Made by a program: the position numbers and the translations under genes. A DNA stretch of 60,000 bases from Lingula anatina (Eukaryota; Brachiopoda; Lingulata; Lingulida; Lingulidae): assembly GCF_001039355.2 (NCBI RefSeq), contig NW_019775058.1:182374-242373 (forward strand). The letters run 5' to 3'. Of the stretch, positions 58,434 to 60,000 are shown piece by piece. The notes beneath the pieces are model-generated. The model searched no databases, had not been told where the DNA came from, and saw only the letters and a program-made list of their open reading frames with translations. Positions within the stretch are counted from its first letter, which is position 1; the number at the start of each line of letters is the position of its first letter.

Positions 58434-60000
58434 CTAATGACACACAGTTTCTAGTTATGAAAACATCTTTTCTACTGCTGGGATGGAAATGGGGTAAATC
58501 AATTAATGCAATGGCAATCTGGAATCTAACACTCCTGACATACCCAGATTTATTTACCTTTTGGTCCTCATCCACCGAGCTGTGCACAGAACTACTTGTG
58601 GTCACTTGAACGCCATCAGCTTGGTCATTGCGTTTACCAGAGCCAGGACGACGGCCGGCAGAATTCGGACGATTACCTGAACTTGGACGATTGCCAGAAC
58701 TTGGACGGTTGCCAGAACTTGAGCGTTGAGCAGTTGACGGACGGCTGCCACTTGTGCTTGGACGGCGGCTGAATTAATGGGTAGATAAAATTTAATTGTT
58801 AAATATAAATACATGCTGTATAACTTCATATCACTGATTTATGCTTAACATTTGATATATCAAAAAATTATGTGTATTATTTAAATCTGCATTGATGTAA
58901 TGCATATTAATTTCTTCTAAAAAATGTTAAAGAATTTCACTAGTCTATCAATTTAGTCCTTTCAAGTAGCATAATTCAGCTCAGTACTAAGGAAGGGCAG
59001 ATTAAGAAAACAAATTTTGTAATTTCTAATTTCTAAAACAGTTACCATTTTTGCAATACCCCCTTATTTTATACCTTTTGGTACTTTCCAAAAAGATTGC
59101 AATATTTTTCTTGATAAACTGGTCCCTAAGTATCCTGTTAACACTTGGTCTCTTGTCTGGATCTTGAGCAAGCATGGACTTGATGAGGGTGACTAGCTCA
59201 GGTGTATACTGGCTAGGCATTTGAGGCATCTGAAATATATGTCCATGTTATATAACCTGTTAAAAAAACACCAGAGGTTAGTTTCTAAACTCTTAAATTC
59301 AGGCTGTATAACATATGATGCATGCAAAATATCTTACAGTTAGAGATATTTGAAATACATCAAATGCATTTAAAGTAAAATTAATATACAACAAATCTGG
59401 TATTTGTAAGATTTTGATGGATCTGGTCTAAATTTATTGGTAACATTTTTATATAATACTGGAATAGACAATATTTTCAGACTGCATTGCCCTTGTACAA
59501 GTTTCATCACTTAGACTGCATAATACAACTGGTACTATTCTTCCTCCCTTCTTGGTTTTAACCTTTGTTAAAACAAAAGATATTAGTATTTCAATAATGA
59601 CCTACCTTCTTATTTGCCTAACCTATACTCAATAGCCACTTCTTTTCATGCTACTTGCTACAAATCCTTAATGATTGACATACCTATTAATGAATATTAA
59701 TCAATCAAAATAAAGCAGTTTTTGTCCTACCTTTCCCCTTAAAATTTTATACACTAGAGAGTTCATATCTTTGGCATTGAAGGCATGTTTCAGTGTGGTC
59801 ATCTCATACACACAGCACCCTAAGGCCCACACATCAGACTGGAATAACAAGAACATATTATCTGTAGTGATTGTTTGTTGTCTTCAAATGGGACGTGATA
59901 CAAGTTTTTTCAGGTCATCATATTTATGACAGCAGTATTTAGAATGTTTGTCAATAATAAAGACTTTCTTGTAAATGTACGGATCTACATACTGTTTGCA

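Larger units (their letters stand above)
55711..59838 (-). pseudogene. NEK4: Second copy of NEK4 exons 5-12 (probable alternative haplotype)
   Basis: Minus-strand exons 59838-59731, 59229-59075, 58768-58558, 57869-57765, 57470-57306, 56991-56818, 56423-56326 and 55743-55711 match NEK4 exons 5 to 12 in order and in exact length (108, 155, 211, 105, 165, 174, 98, 33 bp). All splice sites are retained. One donor differs (GTAAGT here, GTAGGT at 46730). Exons 13-16 are missing, because the copy starts at the N at 54466, and exons 1-4 would lie beyond 60000. With frames intact and few coding changes, this is best read as the other allele, though a recent tandem duplication cannot be excluded from this window alone. 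Confidence 0.82.
54467..60000. repeat. Duplicated NEK4 block, copy 2 (runs off window)
   Basis: Collinear with 44389-49462, with substitutions, short indels and one extra transposon-like insertion at about 58070-58445. It begins inside a truncated CAGGGGCGG-family MITE (54467-54617). Confidence 0.92.

Noticed and set aside
1-60000. tRNA or rRNA genes
   Set aside because: No cloverleaf with A/B-box motifs or rRNA core sequence was recognised by eye. A tRNAscan/Infernal run would be needed to exclude them firmly.

Overview
This is AT-rich nuclear DNA from an animal. All of the genes have introns with ordinary GT-AG boundaries, and the proteins match conserved metazoan families at nearly their usual lengths. 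The many short palindromic DNA-transposon relics and the strongly diverged, indel-rich duplicate blocks suggest a highly heterozygous invertebrate, perhaps a marine deuterostome or lophotrochozoan. I cannot name the species from the sequence.

Layout. 1-5571 is repeat-dominated: two copies of a 1.7-kb block plus miniature transposons. 5583-6479 (minus) holds two 5' coding exons of an unrecognised RRM-like protein. 7947-20212 (plus) holds QNG1 (queuosine salvage, DUF2419), with one complete 8-exon set (9699-14510) and extra copies of exons 1-2 and 5-8. 22516-32199 (minus) holds AASS, the mitochondrial bifunctional lysine-degradation enzyme, complete in 21 coding exons, with a spare copy of its last two exons at 16709-17372. 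34306-36944 (plus) is a KLHDC8-like kelch protein. 42360-51216 (minus) is a NEK4-like kinase in 16 coding exons. 51602-53688 (plus) is ARPC4, a subunit of the Arp2/3 complex. 54467-60000 is a second, diverged copy of the middle of the NEK4 gene.

Gene orientation: QNG1 and AASS are tail to tail, AASS and KLHDC8 are head to head, and NEK4 and ARPC4 are head to head. The genes have unrelated housekeeping roles: tRNA-modification micronutrient salvage, lysine catabolism, cilium/cell-cycle signalling and actin nucleation. This is not a functional cluster.

The main unusual signal is that all four large duplications abut runs of N (single N at 1905, 17500 and 54466; a 526-base gap at 8801-9326). 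At 8801 and 17500 the two copies are exactly the overlapping ends of adjoining contigs. The copies differ by SNPs, microsatellite length and presence or absence of small transposons. The simplest reading is that two haplotypes were placed side by side by the assembler, not that genes were duplicated. Several miniature inverted-repeat families are visible, including one with CAGGGGCGG termini and perfect 5-bp target duplications (hAT-like) and one bounded by TTAA. I found no novel multi-gene system.
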